In this document: piece after piece, positions 8,363 to 18,284 of the stretch
Position numbering within the stretch: position 1 is the first letter of the stretch
How the letters are laid out: every line of letters begins with the position of its first letter
Source of the DNA: Gammaproteobacteria bacterium
GTDB taxonomy: Bacteria; Pseudomonadota; Gammaproteobacteria; Pseudomonadales; Pseudohongiellaceae
Length of the DNA: 64,000 bases
NCBI GenBank assembly: GCA_028818225.1
Contig: JAPPOG010000061.1
Span: forward strand, 1-64,000
Reading direction: 5' to 3'
Program-made: the position numbers and the translations under genes
The notes under the pieces: model-generated
Databases searched by the model: none
What the model was told of the DNA's origin: nothing
The model's input: only the letters and a program-made list of their open reading frames with translations

Positions 8363-8836
8363 CTAATCTTCCTGCGCTTCAAACGCCTTAATGGCATCTG
8401 TCATTTCCCTTGCCAATTCGTTTGGAATAGGAAAAGTTAGATGGTATTGAGATATCTTCCAGCCCATCCTGGTTTTTATAAGCACTCCGGTGCCTCTGCT
8501 TGTGCCGTAACTCTCACTATCGAGAATTTCATCAAACCATGCTGTATTGCCATCGGGAGTGAGATTTACATAGCGATCCATTGGGTGATAAGTCCACCCA
8601 TTCCTGCCACCGGCATACTCCCTGAACACTTCTTTGGGCCAGCGCTCTGCTGCATCGGTACCGATAAAGACTCCGTCATCACTCATCAATTCGAAATAAG
8701 TATCCCAATCGCCCTCGGAAGCAGCTACATGGTAGGAATCTAAAACTTCATTGATGGCCTCCAATTCCGAACTAATTGATTGTGCTATCACTGAGCTCGC
8801 GGCCAGACCGCAGATTAAAAGTATTATTTTTTTCAT
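8363..8836 (-). CDS. Secreted SnoaL/NTF2-like protein
   Basis: The 157-residue protein has a type I signal peptide (MKKIILLICGLAASSVIAQ, cleavage near residue 18-19), then an NTF2-like fold. The pattern is a long first helix (INEVLDSYHVAASEGDWDTY), an acidic FELMSDDGVFIGTDAAERW stretch and a strand ending GWKISQYHLTF, typical of the SnoaL_3/DUF4440-type group. It is likely periplasmic, and whether it is an enzyme or a binding protein is unknown. Its start overlaps the stop of the sodium:alanine symporter gene by 4 bp (ATGA), so the two are probably translationally coupled and cotranscribed. Confidence 0.75.
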   Translation of the reverse strand: MKKIILLICGLAASSVIAQSISSELEAINEVLDSYHVAASEGDWDTYFELMSDDGVFIGTDAAERWPKEVFREYAGGRNGWTYHPMDRYVNLTPDGNTAWFDEILDSESYGTSRGTGVLIKTRMGWKISQYHLTFPIPNELAREMTDAIKAFEAQED

Positions 8837-10257
8837 AAGGATTGCTCGGTACTTTGTGGTTCAGATTGTTTGGAAGTCTGTTCAAATTCGCCACTTTCTA
8901 ACCTGGCGAAATAGTTTCTCGCTACTTCACGCACTCTTGGCGCAAGAATAATTGTTGAGAGCATTGTTGGTATGGCCATAGTGGCATAAACACCGTCAAA
9001 AAGACTGATAACGGCATCGAGTGATGCTACAGCTCCGGCAGTGACCAGTGCCATATAGCCATATAAGTAGTATTTTTCAGTTCTGGTTCCAAACAGGAAA
9101 GCCATGCATTTGCTGCCATAGTAGGAGTAGGTGAGTATCGTTGTTGTGCTAAGCACTACAACCATAAGCAACACAAGGTAAGCGCCAAAACCCGGAAATG
9201 CCTGCTCGTAAGCCTGGGACGTCAATGTCACTCCAATTGCATCTCCTTCCCAGACTCCGGTTACCAGAAGGGCAAGTGCGGTGCAGGTACATACTATAAG
9301 TGTGTCGATGATAGGTCCCATCATCGCTACCAGGCCTTCCCGAGTCGGCTCATTGGTTTTCGCAGCACCGTGGGCCAGGGATTCCGTGCCAAGTCCGGCT
9401 TCATTGGAAAATACACCCCGCTGCACACCGATTAAAATTACTGCGCCAAGTACACCACCTGATACGGCATCACCGGTAAACGCATCGGTAATGATCAGAG
9501 CAAACATCGCCGGAATTTCTGTGATGTTACTGAGTAATAGAATTAAAGTGATGGCGAAATAAAACACTACCATGGTTGGAACTGCCCTGGCCGCAAAAGC
9601 AGATACGCGCTTTACTTTTCCTACCGCGATAGAAAATAGAATAATCGACAACGCAACGCCCATAACAAAATCGAAAGTAAAATGATTCTCCGCCGTAGCC
9701 AGGCCGTTCGGAATTGCAATCAGATCGCGAACAATTTGAACCAATTGGTTAATCTGAAACACCGGTAAAGTGCCAAACATGCCGGCAATGGCGAACATCC
9801 AGGCAAGGGGTAGCCACTTTCTTCCGAGGGCTTCGCGGATAACATACATGGGTCCCCCCTGGAGCTTTCCACTATCGTCCCGTCCCCGATACATGATGGC
9901 GAGGGAAGCGGTATAAAACTTGGTAGAGATGCCCACCAGCGCCGTAACCCACATCCAGAAAACGGCGCCGGGCCCACCAACAGTAATGGCGACAGCTACT
10001 CCAGTTATGTTGCCCAAGCCAATGGTGCCGGCCAGTGCCGTAGCGAGTGCCCGATAATGGGTAATATCGCCGGCCGCATCTGCGCTTTGAGTGTTGTATT
10101 TTCCGCGCAGGAGATTGTAAGCATGACCCATGTAACGAAAGTGCATGAGTCGAGAATGCACCATAAAGAAGAAGCCACCACCAACCAGTAATACCACCAG
10201 GGGTGGTCCCCACATAAAATTGGCGAAGGCTGCCAAGGCTGCTTCAATTTCTGCCAT
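8833..10257 (-). CDS. Sodium:alanine/glycine symporter, AGCS family
   Basis: A 474-residue inner-membrane carrier with about 10-11 hydrophobic segments. The family block GTIGLGNITGVAVAI followed by GGPGAVFWMW (near residues 97-125) is clear, as is GVFSNEAGLGTESLAHGAAKT in the second half. AGCS carriers take up alanine or glycine with sodium, or protons in some. The charged C-terminal tail (SGEFEQTSKQ) is cytoplasmic. The secreted SnoaL-like gene overlaps its end. Substrate preference cannot be told from sequence. Confidence 0.93.
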   Translation of the reverse strand: MAEIEAALAAFANFMWGPPLVVLLVGGGFFFMVHSRLMHFRYMGHAYNLLRGKYNTQSADAAGDITHYRALATALAGTIGLGNITGVAVAITVGGPGAVFWMWVTALVGISTKFYTASLAIMYRGRDDSGKLQGGPMYVIREALGRKWLPLAWMFAIAGMFGTLPVFQINQLVQIVRDLIAIPNGLATAENHFTFDFVMGVALSIILFSIAVGKVKRVSAFAARAVPTMVVFYFAITLILLLSNITEIPAMFALIITDAFTGDAVSGGVLGAVILIGVQRGVFSNEAGLGTESLAHGAAKTNEPTREGLVAMMGPIIDTLIVCTCTALALLVTGVWEGDAIGVTLTSQAYEQAFPGFGAYLVLLMVVVLSTTTILTYSYYGSKCMAFLFGTRTEKYYLYGYMALVTAGAVASLDAVISLFDGVYATMAIPTMLSTIILAPRVREVARNYFARLESGEFEQTSKQSEPQSTEQSL

Positions 10258-10294
10258 TGGATCTCCGTGAATTTATTCTTCTATTTATCTGGAG

Positions 10295-12685
10295 CTATCG
10301 AATATTGTCGGCAAATCTGAATTCCATTACAGGATCTGAATCCGTGAGATGCTCAACAAAATAATCCCAGCGGCGTTTCATAAAATAGCGCCTGTTCCCA
10401 AAGCCATGACCTGCATTTGGTAAAATTACCAGGTCAAAATCTTTTTCTGCTTCGATTAAAGCTTCTACTACCAAAAAAGTTCCGGATGGGTGCACATTCG
10501 TATCCATCATGCCATGGGCGAGAAGTAATTTACCTTGTAGCTCTCCCGCCAGTAATTGATTTGCCTGGTTATCATAATTTGTGGCGAATGCTCCTGAGCT
10601 ACTGCCGTTGCTGGTGGGATTCGATTCCGGATAGGTTTCCAGTAATCCCTGCCACTTCTCTCCCCAATCGTCTTCATAGTTTCGATTGTCATGATTACCA
10701 GCACCTGACACTGCCACCTTATAAAAATCCGGATAACGCAAGATACCTGCTGTTGAAGCAAAACCGCCGCCCGAATGTCCCCATATACCTACTCTGTCTA
10801 AATCCATATAGGGATATCGTTCCGCCAATTGACTAATGCTTGCAACCTGGTCTGGCAGACCGTTATCACCCATGTTTCCGTAATAAGCATCATGAAATGA
10901 TTTCGAGCGGCCTGGAGTTCCCATAGCATCAACTTCCACCACGATAAAACCAAGTTCTGCTATGGCCTGTTTGTCATTGCGCGAAGCTCTGAACGAACGG
11001 GAACCGACGCTTCCACTCTGGGGGCCAGGGTAAAGGTAATTAAGCACAGGATACTTGGATGATTCATCCAGGTTTGAAGGAAGGTACATCAGGCCGAACA
11101 AGTCCGTTTGCTGATCCCGCGCTTTCACACTGAATGGCACTGGCGCCACCCATCCGGAGTCCACCAGTGCGGCGATATTTGTCTCTTCCAATTCCATCAA
11201 CACTGCACCACTGCTATTGCGAATAACCGACGCAGCCGGTTCCGTTGGCGTGGAATAAATATCAGTAAAATAGTTGCCCGAGTCCGACCAGGTTATGTCG
11301 TGATGGGCTGGTTCTGGTGTTAATAACTCCAGCTCCGATCCATCAAAATTTATGCGGTACAGATAGTGAAAATAAGGATCGCCCTCTTCTCTATTTGCCG
11401 CGGTAAAGTATATTTTTCGATTCAGCTCGTCGACTTTTTCAACATCCAGAACCGCCCAACTCCCACTGGTAATGCGATTCTTTAATTTACCACTGTTGAG
11501 ATCATGCAAATAAAGATGTCCCCAGTTGTCCTGTTCTGAGAACCAGATAAATTCATTTGAATCATTCAGGACACGCCAGTTCTCATCACTAAAGCCGGAT
11601 TCAAAATAGGTTTCAACCGACTCGGAGAAGACATCTCTTACATCTCCGGATTCAATATCCGCGACTCGAAGCTGCGCGACTTTATGATCCCTGCTTGAAG
11701 ATACAAACGCAAGCTCGTTGCTGTCATGGCTCCATTCGACATCAAGGAAGATACCACCTCTACCAGCTACATGATCGCTGGTTGTCGATCTATGAGGGTC
11801 AGGTGGCATATTTAATCGCACGATACGCGGCTCAGGATCGAGATGAATCACTATTCTCTCGATCATAAAGATGTGGTCATCACCGGGAAGCGGATACTTC
11901 CACGCGTCCAGTTCCAAATGGCCAACCTGAGTATTGTAGAGATACATTTCTCCAACTTCGCGGCCATCATGCCTGAATGTCGCGATTTTGCTGGAATCAG
12001 GTGACCAGCGCAGGACAGGCCCATCACTGCGCAACCAACCAGCATTGTTGGTTGCATAACCATAATTCTCTACACCATCAAAGGTAAGCTGGGTTAATTC
12101 GTTGGAACTGGTATCCCGAATCCAGAGATTATGCTCTTCAATAAAGGCAGCCCTGGTGCCATCCGGAGATAAATATTCATTCGGTGGCAATTCTGCTAAT
12201 TGTTGTAGCTCATTACTGGCAAGATTGTATCGGTAACTTCGATTTGAATTATCGAAATAAAGTAATTCGTTATCAGCATCTAGCTCCAGATTACTTAGAA
12301 CCAACGAATCGGATTCCACTTCCTGTCCTGACGCTCGGGAAATTTCTGCCGTCAATTCAACATTGTCGAATAATATTTGTTTACTCTGGCCATCAAGATT
12401 TGCAATGACATACTCAGAACCCGCTGCAGTCGAGCGACGATAAATTAACTGGTCATCCTCCTGCCAGTACTGGACAAGCACATCATTGTTGACTAATTCA
12501 GCAGTATTTGCGGCAAGGAATCTTTCCGCGCGTTGGTAGTCCTCGATACTCAACTGCTCGGATTGAAAAGCAGCATCGTTAACTGCCTCAGGAACGCAAC
12601 TGAGCAATGCCGAAGAAATGAGCACAGCGCATAGACTGTACATCCAGGAAATTTTTCCGAACTGTTTGTTGTTTAAAAGCCGCAT
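10295..12685 (-). CDS. S9 family peptidase (dipeptidyl-peptidase IV-like), lipoprotein
   Basis: A 796-residue exported peptidase. The N-terminus carries a type II signal ending ALLSC, so it is probably lipid-anchored at the outer membrane. Residues of about 60-530 form the DPP IV-type beta-propeller (repeats such as RWSPDSSKIATFRHD). The C-terminal alpha/beta hydrolase has S638 in GHSGGG, D728 in MMDTNVH and H760 in NAGHGF. The nucleophile elbow is GHSGG instead of the common GWSYGG. It would release dipeptides from N-termini, typically X-Pro, providing amino acids for uptake, consistent with the downstream AGCS symporter (38-bp gap, same strand). Confidence 0.9.
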   Translation of the reverse strand: MRLLNNKQFGKISWMYSLCAVLISSALLSCVPEAVNDAAFQSEQLSIEDYQRAERFLAANTAELVNNDVLVQYWQEDDQLIYRRSTAAGSEYVIANLDGQSKQILFDNVELTAEISRASGQEVESDSLVLSNLELDADNELLYFDNSNRSYRYNLASNELQQLAELPPNEYLSPDGTRAAFIEEHNLWIRDTSSNELTQLTFDGVENYGYATNNAGWLRSDGPVLRWSPDSSKIATFRHDGREVGEMYLYNTQVGHLELDAWKYPLPGDDHIFMIERIVIHLDPEPRIVRLNMPPDPHRSTTSDHVAGRGGIFLDVEWSHDSNELAFVSSSRDHKVAQLRVADIESGDVRDVFSESVETYFESGFSDENWRVLNDSNEFIWFSEQDNWGHLYLHDLNSGKLKNRITSGSWAVLDVEKVDELNRKIYFTAANREEGDPYFHYLYRINFDGSELELLTPEPAHHDITWSDSGNYFTDIYSTPTEPAASVIRNSSGAVLMELEETNIAALVDSGWVAPVPFSVKARDQQTDLFGLMYLPSNLDESSKYPVLNYLYPGPQSGSVGSRSFRASRNDKQAIAELGFIVVEVDAMGTPGRSKSFHDAYYGNMGDNGLPDQVASISQLAERYPYMDLDRVGIWGHSGGGFASTAGILRYPDFYKVAVSGAGNHDNRNYEDDWGEKWQGLLETYPESNPTSNGSSSGAFATNYDNQANQLLAGELQGKLLLAHGMMDTNVHPSGTFLVVEALIEAEKDFDLVILPNAGHGFGNRRYFMKRRWDYFVEHLTDSDPVMEFRFADNIR

Positions 12686-12751
12686 AGCTGTTTCAGTGAT
12701 TAGTGCTATTACTATTTTTTCAGCATTCTAGCATCACTGGAACAGTAGTTT

Positions 12752-13804
12752 TTAAAGCAAACTATCGAGAATCAGGTTAGTGGAATCGACGATTCGCTCG
12801 TCGCGAGGACGCAGATCAGGATTAAAGCCGATGCCAGTCAAAAGCTGCAATCCCTGAATGTATCTCACACCGATCTCGTTAGCCTGCTCATCAGTAAACT
12901 GCTGATCTTTCTCCTTGACCATCCCCCTGGCAAATTCCTTGGAAAAAGATACCGGCTTGCCATCGCGGGTTAAAAGTTTACCGTTGTCATCCAGCTTCCA
13001 GAAACGGGAGGAATCCATTGTGTACAGTTCATCAGCAGAAACAATTGCACCTTCGGTATTAATCCCGTGTTCGGTTTTGGTGTCCACCAGCACCATTCCT
13101 TTCATGGATAAATAATGAGAAACCATGCCAAAAGCCATGATGGAAGCATTACGGATCTGGGCGTATTGCTCCCAGGTACAAACTCCGGCGTCGATCAGGA
13201 ATTGCGCATCAATAGTCTTGTCTACCTTGTCCTTGGTGCTCGGGGTATCCATCAAATAGGGTAAAACACCGTTCGGCTCCAGGGACGAAATTGAAACGGT
13301 ATGACCTGCGTAATTCAGAATTTCATCACCTTGCTCTTTAGCCGCCAGCCAATGCTGGTACAAAGAAGTTGAGGTGGAGCTTTCCGCCATGTAAAGCCGC
13401 AGCACATTTTCCAACATGATCAAATTCAGATTCTCAGCCGGTATCACAGTTGAGCTGGGCAGGAGTCCTTTCACATCAAACTGCGAAGAGCCAAGCACGT
13501 CTTTCACCAGGTTCAGCATATGATCATGGTTGAACGCCAACACCTGATCTTTAAACGGTATGGCTCCACGATTCACATCGTGGGTAGAGATTCGATTGTT
13601 GCGAAACATTAGACGAATAGGTTGACTGGCCTTTGTTTTTAGCGTCTCGCTAAAAACCGAATCGGAAACCTTTCCTTCCAGAACGGTAGCACCATTCAAT
13701 CGAGGAATATCACCATCCTCAATGATCTGTTTAATAGGTCGGCCCTGGTTAACAGTAGCGCCGTGTTCAGTAACTAAATCGCGAATTTGCTGTTCGTCTA
13801 ACAT
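12752..13804 (-). CDS. purC: Phosphoribosylaminoimidazole-succinocarboxamide synthase, long form
   Basis: A 350-residue SAICAR synthetase, the de novo purine step joining CAIR and aspartate with ATP. The signature LVDTKTEHGI and DSSRFW are present, as are NRGAIPFKDQV and the C-terminal RYIQGLQLLTG. The length matches the longer PurC form found in many marine gammaproteobacteria and yeast (350-370 residues) rather than the 237-residue E. coli form. It stands alone, away from purH and purD at the other end of the window. Confidence 0.92.
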   Translation of the reverse strand: MLDEQQIRDLVTEHGATVNQGRPIKQIIEDGDIPRLNGATVLEGKVSDSVFSETLKTKASQPIRLMFRNNRISTHDVNRGAIPFKDQVLAFNHDHMLNLVKDVLGSSQFDVKGLLPSSTVIPAENLNLIMLENVLRLYMAESSTSTSLYQHWLAAKEQGDEILNYAGHTVSISSLEPNGVLPYLMDTPSTKDKVDKTIDAQFLIDAGVCTWEQYAQIRNASIMAFGMVSHYLSMKGMVLVDTKTEHGINTEGAIVSADELYTMDSSRFWKLDDNGKLLTRDGKPVSFSKEFARGMVKEKDQQFTDEQANEIGVRYIQGLQLLTGIGFNPDLRPRDERIVDSTNLILDSLL

Positions 13805-13985
13805 AGAAACCTTTACTTCTTATCCTTGAATTTTGGAAAAGAGACGAAGAATAGATGAAGAAACTTTGGACTACAAGATGTCTAGCTCTTGCTAGCCTAA
13901 AAGTGGCTTAATGGGTTCTCGTAGGGTATAAATTTTTCCTCGAGTTAAAATCTCGATCTTGGATTCAGAAGCAGGAGTTGGAAAA

Positions 13986-14744
13986 ATGCGGTCCATCACG
14001 GCGATTTTATTGATGCTATTCAGTTTGCCCGCGCTGGGAGACGTGGAAAATGAACCTAACAATTCAGAGGACAATGCCAATACCCTCACCCCTGGGACTG
14101 TGATAACGGGCCAGTTATCCAGCGATACAGATTTCGACTATTATGAGATAGCCTCAAACAACTCCGATGCTCTGGATATACTGTTCGCTTCGCCCAATTC
14201 TACAGGCGATGACAATCAGTGGAAGCTGATTATTCAGCGACCCTCAGACAATATCATCATCTATCAACAGTCGCTCAACCCCACTTCTGACTCACCCGTA
14301 AGTCGCACCGTGGAAATCAGCGAAAATGGCGCCTTTATTGTTTTGATCGCGCCAGTGGGTGGCTCTACTGCGACGCCCACTGCGGATTACGACCTGACTG
14401 TTACGCCCAGTAATTTCCAGGCGCCAGTCAGCTCTTTTAACGGTGTGTGGCAAGATGATATCGCTTCAGCCTTCTATTCCGTGCACGAAGGTAGCGAGGG
14501 TGTTCTCTACATAGAGCTACCTCTCGATGGCAGCTCCTGGAAAGCCTACTTGGGAGGACGTGCAGACGATGTGGCTACCCTGGACCAGGTGGTGGGTCCT
14601 GGCAGTGCCAGACTGGAATTAAGGTTTCTAACTACAACTAAGCTGGAAGCACGCTATCTTTCCTGCCAGACCGAGCAGGGAGGAAGCTGTTCAGTAGCAA
14701 ATGGCGAGCTGATATACACTGCTACGTTCGTTTATGGTGATTGA
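13986..14744 (+). CDS. Secreted protein with a PPC (pre-peptidase C-terminal) domain
   Basis: AGGAG at 13973-13977 lies 8 nt before ATG 13986, which fixes the start. An in-frame TTG at 13959 is not needed. The 252-residue product has a signal peptide (MRSITAILLMLFSLPALGD) and a PPC beta-sandwich beginning NEPNNSEDNA and including DTDFDYYEI. A second, unrecognised beta-rich region of about 100 residues starts at GVWQDD and contains a cysteine pair (LSCQTEQGGSC). No catalytic domain is attached, so it is likely a periplasmic or secreted binding or accessory protein. The last 13 bp overlap the 3' end of the CoA-transferase gene on the other strand. Confidence 0.75.
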   Translation: MRSITAILLMLFSLPALGDVENEPNNSEDNANTLTPGTVITGQLSSDTDFDYYEIASNNSDALDILFASPNSTGDDNQWKLIIQRPSDNIIIYQQSLNPTSDSPVSRTVEISENGAFIVLIAPVGGSTATPTADYDLTVTPSNFQAPVSSFNGVWQDDIASAFYSVHEGSEGVLYIELPLDGSSWKAYLGGRADDVATLDQVVGPGSARLELRFLTTTKLEARYLSCQTEQGGSCSVANGELIYTATFVYGD

Positions 14745-15919
14745 ATAACTACCTTGTCAGCCAGTAGTTTGTCACAACGTGCCTGTTCGTAGCCCAGAGA
14801 CTCCAAAACAGAGACACTGTGTTCACCTAACTGTGGTGCCGGGCTTCTTACAATGGCTGGTGTTGCCTCAAATCTCGCGGCCGGCCGTGCCTGACGAACT
14901 TCACCAAAGCCATCATGAACTTCCCGCAAGATAGTTTCTGCTTCGACTATCTGTGGATGATCCATCAGATCCATGCGATCAAGGAGTGGCGCGCAGGGCA
15001 CATCAGCGGCATCCAGTTTTTCCAACAGCTCAGCGGTAGTCCGCTTTGAGACTTCATCACCGATTACCTGACGCCGCAGTTCAGCATGTTTGCGTCGCGC
15101 AAAGGCTGTCTTGAATCTCTCGTCTTCGATAAGTTCTTCGCGTTCCAGCGTAGTACATATCCCTTGCCATTCCTTATCCGAGATTATGCTAATGGTCATA
15201 TAACCATCTTTAGTCTCGTAGATCAGATCGATTGAGGAATAGGTACGCTTCACATCCATTTCCTGGTCCTCGAATACCAGGCCTGCCATTCCTTCCGGCC
15301 ACAGAAAGGCGATGGTTGCTTCCAGCATAGAAATTTTTATGTGTTGACCCTCTCCTTTGCGCTCGCGATGAAACAAGGCACTGGATACCGCCTGAGCTGC
15401 GGTCAGGGCAGAAACCTTATCCGCAAGAATGATACGAAACATATTCGGCTTCAATGTTTTCCGGTCGGCCTGAATGTCAGTCGCACAGGAGAGTGCCTGA
15501 ATTATCGGATCGTAAACGCGTTTGTGAGCATAGGGGCCTTTTTCACCAAAGCCACTAATAGAAACAAAAATTATTTTTGGATTTACTTTCTGCACTTCTT
15601 CCACAGGAAAACCCATTCGGGCCATAGCACCGGGGCGAAAATTTTGCAGGAGCACGTCTGCGTCTTTAATAAGATCCCAGAGAATCTCCTTGCCAGCGTC
15701 AGACTTTAAATCCACCGCCAGGGATTTTTTGTTGCGATTGCAGGAATAGAATGAAGGATTTAGACCATTATGAGGCTCACCTAAATGGCGTAATTGCTCT
15801 CCGTGGACTGGCTCAACCTTTATGACTTCAGCTCCCTGATCACCCAGCATCATGGCGGCAACGGGCCCAGACACCATACTGGTAAGATCCAAAACTTTTA
15901 TTCCTTCCAAGGGTCCCAT
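14732..15919 (-). CDS. CaiB/BaiF family III CoA-transferase
   Basis: A 395-residue class III CoA-transferase. It starts MGPLEGIKVLDLTSMVSGP and carries the nucleotide-binding ADVLLQNFRPGAMARMG block. The catalytic aspartate candidate is D167 in IILADKVSA, the place where family III enzymes form the acyl anhydride. Unlike the racemase at 4757-5884, it has YDPIIQALS where the racemase has AGHDINY, so true CoA transfer between acids is favoured. The preceding GST gene is 12 bp upstream on the same strand. Substrates are not predictable. It probably shares a transcript with the GST, and possibly with glk further upstream. Confidence 0.85.
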   Translation of the reverse strand: MGPLEGIKVLDLTSMVSGPVAAMMLGDQGAEVIKVEPVHGEQLRHLGEPHNGLNPSFYSCNRNKKSLAVDLKSDAGKEILWDLIKDADVLLQNFRPGAMARMGFPVEEVQKVNPKIIFVSISGFGEKGPYAHKRVYDPIIQALSCATDIQADRKTLKPNMFRIILADKVSALTAAQAVSSALFHRERKGEGQHIKISMLEATIAFLWPEGMAGLVFEDQEMDVKRTYSSIDLIYETKDGYMTISIISDKEWQGICTTLEREELIEDERFKTAFARRKHAELRRQVIGDEVSKRTTAELLEKLDAADVPCAPLLDRMDLMDHPQIVEAETILREVHDGFGEVRQARPAARFEATPAIVRSPAPQLGEHSVSVLESLGYEQARCDKLLADKVVIQSP

Positions 15920-15931
15920 TTTTGACCTCGA

Positions 15932-16576
15932 CTATTTGGGTTTATTGATTTGTTCCGCTTTTACGTAGGCTACGCGTTGAACGATACGCGCTCTATAGTT
16001 TTCTAATTCTGTGGGCATCTCAATTTCATAGGCATTTACCCAGTTAAGACAGGTAGTGAGGAAAATATCCGGCAGACTAAAACGATCATTTAAAACGTAA
16101 TCTCTATTCTGCATATGCTTATTAATTACATTGAGCTGGCGCTTAACATATTCTTCGGCTGCTTCCATGGCTGCCGGCGCTTCACCATAAATTTCTGATA
16201 GCGCTCCGTGGCGCCTCATTACATACAGGCTGGTTTCATCCAGTTCACCATATATAAAGGCGAGCCATTCATCTTCCTTGGCCTGCTCTTCTATCGAGCC
16301 TGGACTATTTAGAGTTTCTACACTTCCGTATTTATTGATCAAATATCGACAGATAGCGATTGTCTCAGACAGTTTCAGGTCCCCATCGACACAGAAAGGC
16401 ACTTTCTGTTTGGGATTAAGTTCCGTGTACTCCGGAGTTTGGGTTTCGCCGGTGCGAGGACCTATGGGTTTTAATTGATAGCTCAGGCCCAGTTCTTCTG
16501 CCACCCAGATTGGTCTGATAGTACGGGCAGTACCGGCTCCCCAGAAAATAAGATTTGTTTCTTGTTGCGATTCCAA
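15932..16576 (-). CDS. Glutathione S-transferase family protein
   Basis: I choose the TTG at 16574-16576 as start because GAGGAG sits 6 nt before it. The longer reading from GTG 16600 would run through that ribosome site. The 214-residue protein has a thioredoxin-like N-terminal domain with GAGTARTIRPIWVAEEL, KQKVPF (cis-proline loop) and LSETIAICRYL (Glu-Ser that binds the glutathione gamma-glutamyl group), followed by an alpha-helical C-terminal domain. Such proteins conjugate or reduce small electrophiles. The 110-bp gap from glk leaves open whether it belongs to the sugar operon. Confidence 0.85.
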   Translation of the reverse strand: MESQQETNLIFWGAGTARTIRPIWVAEELGLSYQLKPIGPRTGETQTPEYTELNPKQKVPFCVDGDLKLSETIAICRYLINKYGSVETLNSPGSIEEQAKEDEWLAFIYGELDETSLYVMRRHGALSEIYGEAPAAMEAAEEYVKRQLNVINKHMQNRDYVLNDRFSLPDIFLTTCLNWVNAYEIEMPTELENYRARIVQRVAYVKAEQINKPK

Positions 16577-16685
16577 TTGATGCTCCTCAAGCAGGAGCAC
16601 ATCATACTTTTAAAAAAGAAATAACAAAATTAGTAAATACAATATTGCAGGGAGGTAGCTAACCTAATGAGCAGAGTGTGGCGCT

Positions 16686-17660
16686 CTAATTCTGCTTTAG
16701 CATAGAATTAGCTACGCAGCCGGCACCAAGTAGTCCTGGGTGGGAGTGTGTGATAAGAATAGTTGGAATTTTTTCCATAATTTCCTTATGACAACCCTTG
16801 TTTTCAAAAGCTGTTCGGAATGCACTGGAGGATAGTCGTTCCGGGTAGCGCTGCATCATACCGCCACCAATATAAACTCCATCAAAGGCTCCGGTAGAGA
16901 GTACGAAATTACCAACTACCTGGCCTAATATCTGCAGAAACATTTCAATGGAACTTACCGCAACCTGATTCGAGTTACCGCTTTCAAAGATCTCCGCTGC
17001 CGAAAGTGGTTCTGCGAAAATGTCTTTGATCTTCGCTAGCGCCTTATAAATATTCTCCAATCCAGGCCCGGATAGTAATTGCTCATCCGAAACATGGCCG
17101 AATTCTTTTTGAAGTATCTTGAGCATTTCAAGTTGCATACTGTTTTCCGGCGCGAATCCAACATGGCCTGCTTCAGTTACAAGAGCGTGTAATCGCCCGT
17201 CCCTTTTAAGCAGAGCTGCAGCACCTAATCCAGTTCCAGGACCTACTACTCCTACTGTCAAATTGGAGTTGGTAAAACTTGGAGTAACAATTTCGCCTAT
17301 TACTTTGAATTCCTCGCCAGACAATACAGGCAGGCTATAGGCAATCGCTTCAAAATCATTTAGTAACTTAACATGTTCAATTTTAAAGAAATCTATTAAC
17401 TCAGAAGTCTGTACCTGCCAGTGATTATTTGTCAGGCATACATTCCCATTTCGAACCGGTCCTGCTACAGCAAGACAAATCGCCTCCGGTTTGGAATTGC
17501 CACTTCGGCGCAGATATTCCTGTATTGCTTCTATTGGTCCTGCAAAATCCTTGCATTGCAAAATCTCTTCATCGGAATACCGATTGCTTCCCGTTTTGAT
17601 CAGGGCGAATCTCGCATTGGTCCCACCAATATCTCCAATCAGAAGCTGCTCTTTATTCAT
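16686..17660 (-). CDS. glk: Glucokinase
   Basis: A 324-residue Glk of the E. coli type. The ATP motif GDIGGTNARFAL is at the N-terminus, GPGTGLGAAAL in the middle, and the sugar-binding EAGHVGFAP after it. It phosphorylates glucose in the cytoplasm, feeding glucose released by the neighbouring glucosidases into Zwf. Its start overlaps the eda gene by 8 bp, so it is the last clear gene of the zwf-pgl-edd-eda-glk operon. Confidence 0.94.
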   Translation of the reverse strand: MNKEQLLIGDIGGTNARFALIKTGSNRYSDEEILQCKDFAGPIEAIQEYLRRSGNSKPEAICLAVAGPVRNGNVCLTNNHWQVQTSELIDFFKIEHVKLLNDFEAIAYSLPVLSGEEFKVIGEIVTPSFTNSNLTVGVVGPGTGLGAAALLKRDGRLHALVTEAGHVGFAPENSMQLEMLKILQKEFGHVSDEQLLSGPGLENIYKALAKIKDIFAEPLSAAEIFESGNSNQVAVSSIEMFLQILGQVVGNFVLSTGAFDGVYIGGGMMQRYPERLSSSAFRTAFENKGCHKEIMEKIPTILITHSHPGLLGAGCVANSMLKQN

Positions 17661-18279
17661 GACAAAGCTCTAATGCTGCTTTTGTAAGCTCACTAATTTT
17701 GTTGAAATCTTTGGCAATCAAAAGTGAGTCTGGGACAAACCAACTACCTCCAACACATGACACACAATCAAGTCCCAGGTATTGAGTCACTAAGGAATTG
17801 GTAATTCCACCCGTGGGCATGAATTGCACTTCTGGAAGGGGAGCAGATAAAGCTTTCAGTTTGGCAACTCCTCCAGATAACTCTGCAGGAAAAAATTTCT
17901 GCAAGACATATCCATACTCCATAAGCTGCATTACTTCTGTGGCTGTGCAGCCTCCCGGAATGTATGGCATTTCGATTTTATGAGCTAAATCAATGAGTTG
18001 TGGTGTAAAACCTGGGCTTACTACAAACTGGGAACCACAGTCTTTAACTAGCTTTAATTGCTGAATGTTCCTGACGCTGCCTGCTCCTACTAAAACTTCA
18101 GGAAACTTATTGGCAATAATTTCTATTGAAGGTAAACCTGCAGGGGAACGCAGTGTTACCTCCACGGCGTTAATTCCGCAATCTACCAGGCAGCTGATAA
18201 GGTCAACCGCGATATCAGTATCGCTAATATTGAGTACTGGAACGAGCTTGCAGTTTAAAAATAGATTCGTCGCATCCAT
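17653..18279 (-). CDS. eda: 2-dehydro-3-deoxyphosphogluconate (KDPG) aldolase
   Basis: A 208-residue class I aldolase that splits KDPG into pyruvate and glyceraldehyde-3-phosphate. The active-site residues are E40 in VEVTLR, the Schiff-base lysine K128 in QKFFPAE, and the phosphate-binding PTGGI. The motif usually read GAGTV is GAGSV here. It starts 5 bp after the edd stop and overlaps glk by 8 bp. Confidence 0.95.
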   Translation of the reverse strand: MDATNLFLNCKLVPVLNISDTDIAVDLISCLVDCGINAVEVTLRSPAGLPSIEIIANKFPEVLVGAGSVRNIQQLKLVKDCGSQFVVSPGFTPQLIDLAHKIEMPYIPGGCTATEVMQLMEYGYVLQKFFPAELSGGVAKLKALSAPLPEVQFMPTGGITNSLVTQYLGLDCVSCVGGSWFVPDSLLIAKDFNKISELTKAALELCHE

Positions 18280-18284
18280 AGTGG